Shown piece after piece: positions 7,681 through 15,231 of a DNA stretch of 64,000 bases (the stretch's first letter is position 1; each line of letters opens with the position of its first letter). The DNA comes from JBDIAG01 sp047974565 (GTDB lineage Bacteria; Actinomycetota; Actinomycetes; Actinomycetales; CAWJMD01): the NCBI GenBank assembly GCA_047974565.1, contig JBKECN010000038.1:1-64000 (forward strand), in the 5' to 3' direction. The position numbers were made by a program, and so were the translations under genes. A model generated the notes under the pieces. The model saw only the letters and a program-made list of their open reading frames with translations. It had not been told where the DNA came from and did not search any database.

Positions 7681-8973
7681 TCAGGGGGTCTGGTGCACGA
7701 AGCCGTCCTGGTCGACCACCTTGTCCTCCAGGTCGAACTCGTTGCGGCCGCCCCGGGCGAAGGCGAAGATCGCTGCGGCCATTCCGATCACGACGAGTGC
7801 GGTGAGCAGGCCGAACAGCACGGTCGGACCGGAGTTGGCCAGGGCCGGGGTGACCAGGGCCAGCACGGCCGCCAGAATCCGGGCCACCGAGATGATCGTG
7901 CCCTGTGCGGTGGAACGCAGCAGCGTCGGGAAGGACTCCTGGGTCCACACCTTGAGGATGGCCTCGAAGGCGAAGGCGCCGCCGATGGCGCCGAGCACCT
8001 GCCAGGTGATGAGGGTGGCGACCGAGACCCCGGCAAGGGCTGGGATGAGAACCGAGAGCACGTAGGCGACCGCACCGACGTAGAAGGCCGGCATCCGCCA
8101 CTTGGTGTCGACGATGCGCAGGAAGAAGATCGACAGCACCATGCCGATGCCGAAGTTCAGCAGGCCCATCTGCCCGGCGAAGGAAGCGGTGCTGCCGGCC
8201 AGGTTGACCCACAGGTAGGTGCCGAACTGTCCACCGGTGTTGGCGGCGAGGTTGACCAGCGGGTAGAAGATGAGCAGGCCGAGGAAGGGCACCAGATAGG
8301 GCTTCTTGAGCAGGTCGGCGATGCTGACGTGCTCGGCTCGCTCGGTGTGAATGCCGGCGGCCCGCTCCTGCCGGGCCTTGAGCCACACCGACGACTCCGG
8401 CAGCGTCATCCGCAGCACCAGAGTCACCAGGGCCACGACGAGGATGTGGGCGAACATGATCTGCCCGCCGGTGCGGCCCTGATCACCGAAGAGGGATTGC
8501 AGGACGAGGCTGACCACCACGCCGAGCATCCACAGCACCTGGGAGAAGCCGACGAGCTTGCCGCGGTTCTTGTCGCTGGCCGCCTCGGCGATGGTGGCGA
8601 TCGAGACGGGCAGGTCGGCCCCGGTTGCGAAGCCGGCCAGCGCCGCGGCCAGGGCCAGGGCTCCGAACGAGCCACCGAAGATGTTGAGCACCATCGCCAC
8701 GATGATGAGGATCATCGTGACGCTGAAGACCGGCTTGCGCCCGTACCGGTCGCCCAGTCGCCCGCCGACCATGGCACCGATCCCGATGCCCAGGGTCAGG
8801 GTGAAGGACGCGATTCCGATCTGGTTGTCGGTGATGCCCAGCGGCTCCTGGTACATCACCAGCGCCGCGCCCGAGGACACGATGGTGGCTGAGTCCAGAT
8901 ACGAGGCCATCCCGGTGACCACCGCCGTGTACCAGGGGTTCGGAGTCTTACGCTCCGCGAGCGACGAGCTCAT
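7681..8973 (-). CDS. MFS sugar porter, probable L-rhamnose or rhamnoside transporter
   Basis: A 430-residue major facilitator superfamily protein with 12 predicted hydrophobic segments. The loop between helices 2 and 3 reads GGRLGDRYGRKP, the MFS signature, and RGKLVGFSQVLWMLG marks the repeat in the first half. The ATG at 8973 follows AAGGGAG. It is first in a unit with the GH78 rhamnosidase and has its own promoter with a LacI-type box at 9007-9018. The same box precedes the rhamnose catabolic genes. The context therefore points to uptake of L-rhamnose or a rhamnose-containing oligosaccharide; the exact substrate is inference. Confidence 0.85.
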   Translation of the reverse strand: MSSSLAERKTPNPWYTAVVTGMASYLDSATIVSSGAALVMYQEPLGITDNQIGIASFTLTLGIGIGAMVGGRLGDRYGRKPVFSVTMILIIVAMVLNIFGGSFGALALAAALAGFATGADLPVSIATIAEAASDKNRGKLVGFSQVLWMLGVVVSLVLQSLFGDQGRTGGQIMFAHILVVALVTLVLRMTLPESSVWLKARQERAAGIHTERAEHVSIADLLKKPYLVPFLGLLIFYPLVNLAANTGGQFGTYLWVNLAGSTASFAGQMGLLNFGIGMVLSIFFLRIVDTKWRMPAFYVGAVAYVLSVLIPALAGVSVATLITWQVLGAIGGAFAFEAILKVWTQESFPTLLRSTAQGTIISVARILAAVLALVTPALANSGPTVLFGLLTALVVIGMAAAIFAFARGGRNEFDLEDKVVDQDGFVHQTP

Positions 8974-9006
8974 GTCTTCTCCCTTGAAGCTGGTTCCTCG
9001 TTGATT

Positions 9007-9061
9007 TGAAACGATTCATTCTTACTGGATTGAGATTAGGGGTTGGCGCCCACCGGGTCAA
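9007..9061 (-). promoter_or_regulatory. porter-rhamnosidase promoter with LacI-type operator
   Basis: On the minus strand TTGACC (9061-9056), a 17-bp spacer and TAATCT (9038-9033) form a good sigma70 promoter. TGAAACGATTCA (9007-9018) follows at about +9 to +20 and differs from the classic LacI-family box TGAAACGTTTCA at one position. Binding there would block elongation or initiation. Related boxes precede the rhamnulose-phosphate aldolase gene and rhaI, suggesting a common repressor, probably the LacI protein at 10214-11254. Confidence 0.65.
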
Positions 9062-9273
9062 GACCTCAGGAGAAAGTTGGGGAACGACGTTGACCTGGTG
9101 GGGGAGAAACCTTGACCTTTCGGGGGGAGAACCTTGTCTGCTGGACCAGGCCCACTGGCACTCTCCGCCGCTCGGCCGGTCGCCAGCAGAGGTCGAGGGC
9201 GCCGATCGCCGCACTTCCCCCGGGAGGCTTTTGAATCGAATCAGTCGACGGAGCGCACCACCAGGCTGCCGCT

Positions 9274-10120
9274 GGTCAAACGGGCCGCAACGGGCAGCGG
9301 CTCACGTCCGCCCCTTGGCCGACCAACAACGGCATGCCAACGTCGGCACATGCGACGACCTCGGCACACCCGTGACGCACCGCCCCCCGAGCCACAGTCG
9401 CTTGGAGATCATGAGCAACGCCAGCCTGGGGAATCGCTCACCACCTGCGGCGCCACGACCACCCCGAAGCCACGGATAGCGCCCGCCGCGCCGATCACAA
9501 CGCCCTCCCCTGACGTCGTCACCCGCCAAAACGGGCAGAATCGGCAGCAACCCACCACCCACACCCCGGCCGACCAACAACGGCATGCCAACGTCGGCAC
9601 ATCTGACGACCTCGGCATACCCGTGACGCACCACCCCCCGCGCCACAGTCGCCTGAGACTCAAGACCAACGCCGTTCACACGCGCACCAAGACCACCGAA
9701 AGAGCAAACCAACAACCGCCCGCCCCGAAGACGCCACCGTCCACCCCCCGGCCCTGACACCGGTCAAAACAGGCCGCAACCGGCAGCACGCCCACCGTCA
9801 CCCCCGGCCGACCAACAACGGCATGTCAAAGTCGGCACATCTGACGACCTCGGCATACCCGTGACGCACCCCACCCCGCGCCACAGTCCCCTGAAGATCA
9901 TGGGCAACGCCAGTCTGGGGAATTGCTCACCACCTGCGGCACCACGACCACCCCGAAGCCAGGGATAACACCCGCCGCGCCGATCACAACGCCCAACCCT
10001 GACGCTGCCACCCGCCAAAACGGGCAGAATCGGCAGCAACCCACCACCCACACCCCGGCCGACCAACAACGGCATACCAACGTCGGCACATGCGACGACC
10101 TCGGCATACCCGTGACGCAC
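9274..10120 (-). repeat. array of four conserved 64-bp elements, candidate structured RNA
   Basis: Four copies of a 64-bp core lie in the same direction at 9317-9380, 9568-9631, 9806-9869 and 10057-10120. Start-to-start distances are 251, 238 and 251 bp. The segments 9317-9567 and 9806-10056 are diverged copies of the same 251-bp unit, whereas the spacer after copy 2 is different. A conserved stretch of about 43 bp (CAAAACGGGC...CGGCAGCA) precedes every core. Read as minus-strand RNA, each core can form a hairpin: outer arms GGUAUGCC and GGCAUGCC, an inner GUCG/CGAC stem and a 10-nt loop. Differences in copies 1 and 4 turn pairs into G-U wobbles and so keep the stem only in minus-strand RNA. 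The function is unknown. Confidence 0.75.
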
Positions 10121-10213
10121 CCACCGAAAACCCCCAGGCCGAGCACGTCACCAGGGTTGCGTTCGTCCCCGACAGGCCACCTCTAACGCCACCAACCGCA
10201 GTGGCCGGTCAGA

Positions 10214-11254
10214 TCACAGGCGCGGGACTCCGGAGACACTGACCGAGGACGCCCGGGCGATCAGCTCGGGACGGAAGACCCGCTCGGAATGGGTATGTCC
10301 AGTGCCTTCGCGGACCTCGGCGAGCATCAGTTCGGCGGCCGCGCGGCCCATCTGTCTGGTGGGCTGGGCGACCGAGGTGAGGGGGACGGCGGCGGCGCCG
10401 GCGTAGACGATGTCGTCGTAGCCGACGATGGCCAGGTCGTCGGGCACGAAGAGACCCGCCTGCATCACCGCCTGCAGTAACCCGATCGCGAGCAGGTCGT
10501 TGCCGCAGAAGACCGCAGTGGGCCGACGCTTCTTCGGCAGGCCCAGCAACCGGGCGCCGAGGTCACGACCGGCCTCGATGCTCAACGCCGAGGTGTCCAG
10601 GACGGTCAAGGTCGCGCTGCTGTCGCCGCTGTCGTCCACCGCCCGCTCGGCCCCCCGACGCCGCTGAGCCACCTGGGTCAGTTCGGCCGGCCCTGCGGCG
10701 AAGGCGATGTGCTGGTGCCCCTGGTCCAGCAGGTGGGCGACGGCCAGTTCTCCGCCCTCGTCGTCGTCGACGCTCACCGCACACCAGCGCGCGTCATGAC
10801 GCATCGGCGGGCTGTCGACGATGATCACCGGGACCTCGGCGGCCCGGAACGACTCCAACCGAGGATTGTCGTAGTCCAGGCCGGTGACCAGTACCCCGTG
10901 CACCCGGCGCTGCAGCAGTTGCACCAGGTACTCGTCCTCGCGGGCCGCGTCCTCGCGACTGTCACACAGGAACAGGGTCAGGCCTTCTGGCCGAAGAACC
11001 TCGTCCATCCCGGCAGCCAACTCGGTGAAGAACGGGTTGCCGGCGTTGAGCATGACGTAGGCCACGGTTGTGCTGCTCCCGGACTTCAGCGCCCGGGCCT
11101 GCTCGTTGCGTACGAAACCGAGCTTCTCAACGCTCGCCTCCACCTTGGCGCGGGTGGCCGGGCGCACCCGGTCCGGATTGTTGAAGACATTCGAGACGGT
11201 GCCGAGCGAGACCCCGGCATCACGCGCCACGTCGTGCACGCTGACGCGCTTCAT
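10214..11254 (-). CDS. LacI-family transcriptional regulator, probable rhamnose regulator
   Basis: A 346-residue LacI-type repressor. The N-terminal helix-turn-helix reads VSVHDVARDAGVSLGTVSNVFNN, followed by the hinge helix NEQARALKSG and a periplasmic-binding-protein-like effector domain (YVMLNAGNPFF, FCGNDLLAIGLLQA, YDDIVYAGAAAVPLTSVAQP). The ATG at 11254 has GGAGGAGG just upstream; the longer in-frame ORF has no such site. It lies between the porter and the rhamnose catabolic genes, all of which have TGAAACG-type boxes at their promoters. It is therefore the best candidate for the local regulator, with rhamnose or a phosphorylated derivative as inducer (inference). Confidence 0.92.
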   Translation of the reverse strand: MKRVSVHDVARDAGVSLGTVSNVFNNPDRVRPATRAKVEASVEKLGFVRNEQARALKSGSSTTVAYVMLNAGNPFFTELAAGMDEVLRPEGLTLFLCDSREDAAREDEYLVQLLQRRVHGVLVTGLDYDNPRLESFRAAEVPVIIVDSPPMRHDARWCAVSVDDDEGGELAVAHLLDQGHQHIAFAAGPAELTQVAQRRRGAERAVDDSGDSSATLTVLDTSALSIEAGRDLGARLLGLPKKRRPTAVFCGNDLLAIGLLQAVMQAGLFVPDDLAIVGYDDIVYAGAAAVPLTSVAQPTRQMGRAAAELMLAEVREGTGHTHSERVFRPELIARASSVSVSGVPRL

Positions 11255-11597
11255 CCGGGCCCTCCTCCCCCGCGACCGAGGTCGCTGCGGCAGCGAGTGC
11301 GCACGCCGGGTGAGGGTCGGCGGGGCGCACCTGACGCCCCCAGTATGGCCCGGTCCCCGCGCACGGACGGCATCGCCGGATGGATGCGCTGATCCAGAAC
11401 GCACCAGCACCCGTCCCCGCAGGCGAGCGGCAGCACCGGTGCCGCGGCCTGGGCACCGACCTGCAGGCCCCCCGACTCTCAGCCGACGCCCTGCCAGCGC
11501 CTACCCAGCTGAGTCAACACCGGTATCCACTGCCCAGCAGATGCCTGCCACCCGGCTGGCCGCGTCCCGCATGCCGAGGCTGGCGCGGCCACCGCCG
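11255..11597. other. intergenic between lacI-type gene and aldolase gene
   Basis: A 343-bp GC-rich stretch upstream of the LacI gene and downstream of the aldolase gene, both on the minus strand. No convincing ORF, TGAAACG-type operator or strong hairpin was seen. A minus-strand CATACT near 11344 might be a -10 box for the regulator, but without a good -35 box this is not claimed. Confidence 0.4.
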
Positions 11598-13643
11598 TCA
11601 GCGAAGGAAGGCGGCCGGCACACCGGCATCCACCGGAATGTGCAGCCCGGTGGTCAGGGCCAGGTCGCCGCCGGTGAGCGCGAAGACCGCGGCGGCGATG
11701 GACTCGGGCAGCACCTCGCGCTTGAGCAGCGTGCGCTGGGCATAGAAGGCGCCAAGGTCCTCCTCGGCTACGCCGTAAACAGCCGCCCTGGAAGCACCCC
11801 AGCCGCCTGAGAAGATGCCAGAGCCCCGAACCACACCGTCGGGGTTCACCCCGTTGACCCGCACACCGATCTCGCCGAGCTCGGCCGCTAGCAGCCGCAC
11901 CTGGTGGGCCTGATCGGCCTTCGCCGCTCCATAGGCCACATTGTTGGGACCGGCAAAGACGGAGTTCTTCGACGAGATGTAGACGATGTCACCGCCCATC
12001 GCCTGGTCGGCCAGCACCTTGGCTGCCGCCTGGGAGACCAGGAACGAACCCCGAGCCATCACCGAATGCTGCAGATCCCAATCTCTTTCGGTCGTCTCCA
12101 GGAGTGGCTTGGAGATGGACAAGCCGGCGTTGTTGACGATCAGGTCAACGCCACCGAATGCGAGGCAGGCTTGGGCGAACATCGCCTGGACCGCCTCCTT
12201 GCTCGAGACGTCCGCGGCGAGGGCCACGGCCTGATCGGTGGTGCCGATCCCCTCCGCGACGGCCTGTGCGCCATCGGGGTTGAGGTCGGCGACCACCACG
12301 CACGCACCTTCGGCGGCCAGCCGTTCGGCGATCGCCTTGCCGATGCCGGATCCGGCGCCGGTGACCAGTGCCACCCGCGAGGCCAGCGGCTTGGGTTTGG
12401 GCATCCGGGCCAGCTTTGCCTCCTCCAGCGCCCAGTACTCGATCCGGAACTTCTCCGACTCCTCGATGGGCGCGTAGCTGGAGATCGCCTCAGCGCCGCG
12501 CATGACATTGATGGCATTGACGTAGAACTCGCCCGCAACCCGCGCGGTCTGCTTGTTCTTGCCGAAGGAGAACATCCCCACGCCGGGCACCAGGACGATG
12601 GCGGGGTCGGCGCCACGCAAGGCAGGTGAGTCCGCATCGGCATGCCGGTCGTAGTAGGCTCGGTACTCGGATCGATACTCCTCGTGCAACTGGCGCAACC
12701 GCGCGATGGCGTCCTCCAGCGGGGCGTCGGCAGGCAGGTCCAGGACCATCGGACGCACCTTGGTGCGCAGGAAGTGGTCCGGACATGACGTCCCCAGCTC
12801 TGCCAGCGGTGCCAACTTCTGGCGAGACAAGAAGTCCAGCACCGACTCGCGGTCGTCGAAGTGCCCCACCTGGGGGCTGTCGGTGGAGGCCAGCCCCCGG
12901 ATCACCGGAGCAAGCTGTGCGGCACGCTGCCTGCGTGAGACCTCGGGCAGTGGTTCAAAGCCCGGCCTGACCGGGCCGAAGGGTTCTGGAACACCACGGG
13001 CGGCGATGAAATCCTGTGCGGTGCGGATGATCTCCAGGCTGTTCGCCTCGCACTCGGCGGAGGTCTCACCCCAGGCGGTGATGCCGTGCCCGCCCAGGAT
13101 GACACCGATGGCCTGCGGGTTCGCGCGCTTGACCTCGCAGATGTCCAGGCCCAGCTGGAATCCGGGACGACGCCAAGGGACCCACACCACCCGGTCGCCG
13201 AAGCACTCCTTGGTCAGCGCTTCGCCCTCGGCCGAGGTGGCGATGGCGATCCCCGAATCCGGGTGGAGGTGGTCGACGTGGGTGCCGTCGACCAGTCCGT
13301 GCATCGCGGTGTCGATGGAGGGAGCCGCACCGCCCTTGCCGTGCAGGCAGTAGTCGAAGGCGGCGACCATCTCGTCTTCGCGATCGACACCGGGGTACAC
13401 GTCGACCAGCGCACGGAGTCGATCCAGACGCAGTACCGCCAGGCCCTGCTCGGTCAGTGTCCCGAGATCGCCACCGGACCCCTTCACCCACAGCAGTTCG
13501 GTCTCCTCGCCAGTAACCGGGTCGGTCTGGCGCCCCTTGGCCGAGGTGTTCCCACCGGCGTAGTTGGTGGTGCGGGGGTCGGAACCGAGCCTGTTACTGC
13601 GGTCGATGAGTGCTGACGGAGTGGAGGTCTGGTCGGCAGTCAC
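11598..13643 (-). CDS. rhaEW: bifunctional rhamnulose-1-phosphate aldolase / lactaldehyde dehydrogenase
   Basis: A 681-residue fusion protein. The first roughly 400 residues are a class II aldolase domain with YAGGNTSAKG, the metal-site segment HVDHLHPDSG (about residues 120-130) and GGHGITAWGET. From about residue 425 a short-chain dehydrogenase follows, with VTGAGSGIGKAIAERL, NNAG, an active-site YGAAKADQ and a C-terminal GLHIPVDAG. This matches the fused enzyme that splits L-rhamnulose-1-phosphate into dihydroxyacetone phosphate and L-lactaldehyde and then oxidises the lactaldehyde to lactate. The GTG at 13643 is preferred, with AGGAG 10 bp upstream; the ATG in the leader is too far out. 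It is divergent from rhaI-rhaB. Confidence 0.92.
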   Translation of the reverse strand: MTADQTSTPSALIDRSNRLGSDPRTTNYAGGNTSAKGRQTDPVTGEETELLWVKGSGGDLGTLTEQGLAVLRLDRLRALVDVYPGVDREDEMVAAFDYCLHGKGGAAPSIDTAMHGLVDGTHVDHLHPDSGIAIATSAEGEALTKECFGDRVVWVPWRRPGFQLGLDICEVKRANPQAIGVILGGHGITAWGETSAECEANSLEIIRTAQDFIAARGVPEPFGPVRPGFEPLPEVSRRQRAAQLAPVIRGLASTDSPQVGHFDDRESVLDFLSRQKLAPLAELGTSCPDHFLRTKVRPMVLDLPADAPLEDAIARLRQLHEEYRSEYRAYYDRHADADSPALRGADPAIVLVPGVGMFSFGKNKQTARVAGEFYVNAINVMRGAEAISSYAPIEESEKFRIEYWALEEAKLARMPKPKPLASRVALVTGAGSGIGKAIAERLAAEGACVVVADLNPDGAQAVAEGIGTTDQAVALAADVSSKEAVQAMFAQACLAFGGVDLIVNNAGLSISKPLLETTERDWDLQHSVMARGSFLVSQAAAKVLADQAMGGDIVYISSKNSVFAGPNNVAYGAAKADQAHQVRLLAAELGEIGVRVNGVNPDGVVRGSGIFSGGWGASRAAVYGVAEEDLGAFYAQRTLLKREVLPESIAAAVFALTGGDLALTTGLHIPVDAGVPAAFLR

Positions 13644-13765
13644 GGGGTAACTCTCCTTCGAGTCGTCGTGGGATCTGGAGTCGTGCTGAGAGCTGGAGTC
13701 GTGTTGAGACCGAGCTGACTTGGAACCGGGTCGTGTTTCACAAGGTCCCCCGGGCTCGATCGAAT

Positions 13766-13815
13766 TGAAACCTTTCATTTCTAGAACTGTATCGGCGGAC
13801 ACCTCGGATGCACAA
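13766..13815 (-). promoter_or_regulatory. aldolase-gene promoter with LacI-type operator
   Basis: On the minus strand TTGTGC (13815-13810), an 18-bp spacer and TACAGT (13791-13786) form the promoter of the bifunctional aldolase gene. The box TGAAACCTTTCA (13766-13777) follows at about the start site. It differs from TGAAACGTTTCA at one central position. Confidence 0.6.
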
Positions 13816-13820
13816 CCCCC

Positions 13821-13861
13821 TTGCGAATGCTCGCACCCTGGCCTACGGTTGAAACGTCTCA
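13821..13861 (+). promoter_or_regulatory. rhaI-rhaB promoter with LacI-type operator
   Basis: TTGCGA (13821-13826), a 17-bp spacer and TACGGT (13844-13849) are followed immediately by TGAAACGTCTCA (13850-13861), one change from the LacI consensus. The box would cover the transcription start. It lies 200 bp before the rhaI ATG, so the mRNA has a long leader. Confidence 0.6.
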
Positions 13862-14064
13862 ATCATGCAGTCGGATGGAGGTGGCCGGTGCAGTACCCCG
13901 AAGCGCCGACACGCGCTGGGGAGATGCTGTGCCATCAGCAGGTCGACTTCCCCGGCCGGGCTGCATCCAGACCTGGTAGCGCAGCGTCCGGCCGAACTGA
14001 GGCCGCCACCCGAGCAGCAGACACTCAAGCCAGCACACCCTCAACGAAGAGATTGGACCACCCC

Positions 14065-15231
14065 ATGACCAGTGTCCCCGGCCAGTTCGACGCCCTCGAC
14101 GAATTCGGCATCGAGGTGCCGTCATGGGCCTTCGGCAATGCGGGCACCCGCTTCAAGGTGTTCTCCACCCCAGGCGTGCCACGCGACCCGTTCGAGAAGA
14201 TCTCCGACGCGGGCCAGGTGCACCGGGCCACCGGGGCGGCCCCCCGGGTCAGCCTGCACATCCCCTGGGACCTGGTTGACGACTACGGCAAGCTGGCCGC
14301 ACACGCCGAGGACAACGGCGTCGTCATCGGAGCCATCAACTCCAACCTCTTCCAGGACGAGGACTACAAGCTCGGCTCGCTCACGCACGCGGACAAGCAG
14401 ATTCGTGACCAGGCCATCGCCCACCACCGTGAGTGCATCGAGGTGATGCGCGCCACTGGTTCCACCGACCTGAAGATCTGGCTGCCCGATGGCACCAACT
14501 ACCCGGGCCAGGACTCCATCCGAGCCCGACAGGACCGCTTGGCCGACTCACTCGCCCAGATCTACGCGATGCTCGACGACGACCACCGGTTGCTGTTGGA
14601 GTACAAGTTCTTCGAACCGTACTTCTACACGATGGACATCCCTGACTGGGGCACCTCACTGACCCACTGCCTCGCCCTGGGCGAGCGCGCCGCGGTCTGC
14701 CTGGACACCGGTCACCACGCCCCCGGCACCAATATCGAGTTCATCGTCGCCAGCCTCCTGCGGCTCGGCCGTCTTGGTGCCTTCGACTTCAATTCACGCT
14801 TCTACGCCGACGACGACCTGATGGTGGGTGCAGCGGACCCGTTCCAACTGTTCCGGATCCTGCACGAGATCGTCAGCCAGCAGGCACATCGGCCGGCGTC
14901 CAGAGTGAACTTCATGCTCGACCAGTGCCACAACATCGAGCCGAAGATCCAGGGCCAGATCCGCTCGGTGCTCAACGTCCAGGAGACCCTGGCCAAGGCC
15001 CTTCTGGTAGACAGCACCGCTCTGGCACAGGCCCAGCAATCCGGTGACGTTCTCGGTGCGAACGAGATCTTCATGGACGCGTACCAGAGCGATGTGCGCC
15101 CGATGCTGGCCGACCGGCGCGAGGCACGGGGCCTGCCGCGTGACCCGATCGCCGCGTTCAAGGCCTCCGGCTACCTCGAGGCGGTCTCAGCCGAGCGGGT
15201 GGGTGGGACGCAGGCCGGCTGGGGCGCTTGA
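14065..15231 (+). CDS. rhaI: L-rhamnose isomerase
   Basis: A 388-residue TIM-barrel isomerase of the RhaI (Pseudomonas/actinobacterial) type. It converts L-rhamnose to L-rhamnulose, the first catabolic step. Metal and substrate residues are recognisable in LLLEYKFFEPYFYT (about 179), DTGHHAPGTNIEF (about 214) and DFNSRFYADDDLMVG (about 241). The ATG at 14065 is preferred; the long upstream extension in the same frame has no family similarity. The Shine-Dalgarno is only modest (AAGAGA). Its TGA shares one base with the ATG of rhaB (TGATG), so the two are translationally coupled. Confidence 0.93.
   Translation: MTSVPGQFDALDEFGIEVPSWAFGNAGTRFKVFSTPGVPRDPFEKISDAGQVHRATGAAPRVSLHIPWDLVDDYGKLAAHAEDNGVVIGAINSNLFQDEDYKLGSLTHADKQIRDQAIAHHRECIEVMRATGSTDLKIWLPDGTNYPGQDSIRARQDRLADSLAQIYAMLDDDHRLLLEYKFFEPYFYTMDIPDWGTSLTHCLALGERAAVCLDTGHHAPGTNIEFIVASLLRLGRLGAFDFNSRFYADDDLMVGAADPFQLFRILHEIVSQQAHRPASRVNFMLDQCHNIEPKIQGQIRSVLNVQETLAKALLVDSTALAQAQQSGDVLGANEIFMDAYQSDVRPMLADRREARGLPRDPIAAFKASGYLEAVSAERVGGTQAGWGA

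Larger units (their letters stand above)
8974..10213. other. 1.24-kb gene-free region: porter promoter plus repeat array
   Basis: The left 90 bp hold the promoter and operator of the porter gene. From 9274 to 10120 lies the four-copy repeat array described separately. Open frames across the array on both strands are not genes: the repeat period of 251 bp is not a multiple of three, so the same conserved core is read in different frames within one ORF. Confidence 0.75.
13644..14064. other. divergent regulatory region of the rhamnose genes
   Basis: A 421-bp region between the aldolase gene and rhaI. It contains two divergent promoters with LacI-type boxes (13766-13815 and 13821-13861). The aldolase leader (about 13663-13715) carries an imperfect tandem duplication of CTGGAGTCGTG. 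The rest, 13862-14064, is the untranslated leader of rhaI with no supported gene. Confidence 0.65.

Noticed and set aside
7693..8892. 399-codon plus-strand frame opposite the MFS porter
   Set aside because: Composition typical of an antisense shadow, while the opposite strand encodes a clear 12-helix transporter.
9232..9243. Fourth LacI-type box TGAATCGAATCA
   Set aside because: It differs from TGAAACGTTTCA at three positions and lies about 170 bp upstream of the porter -35 box without a promoter of its own.
9317..10120. CRISPR array
   Set aside because: Repeats are 64 bp with spacers near 180 bp, two of the spacers are copies of each other, and no cas gene is present.
9302..10146. Minus-strand open frames of 80-150 codons in the repeat array
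   Set aside because: The conserved core is read in different frames within a single ORF because the period is 251 bp; the conservation is of nucleotides, not protein.
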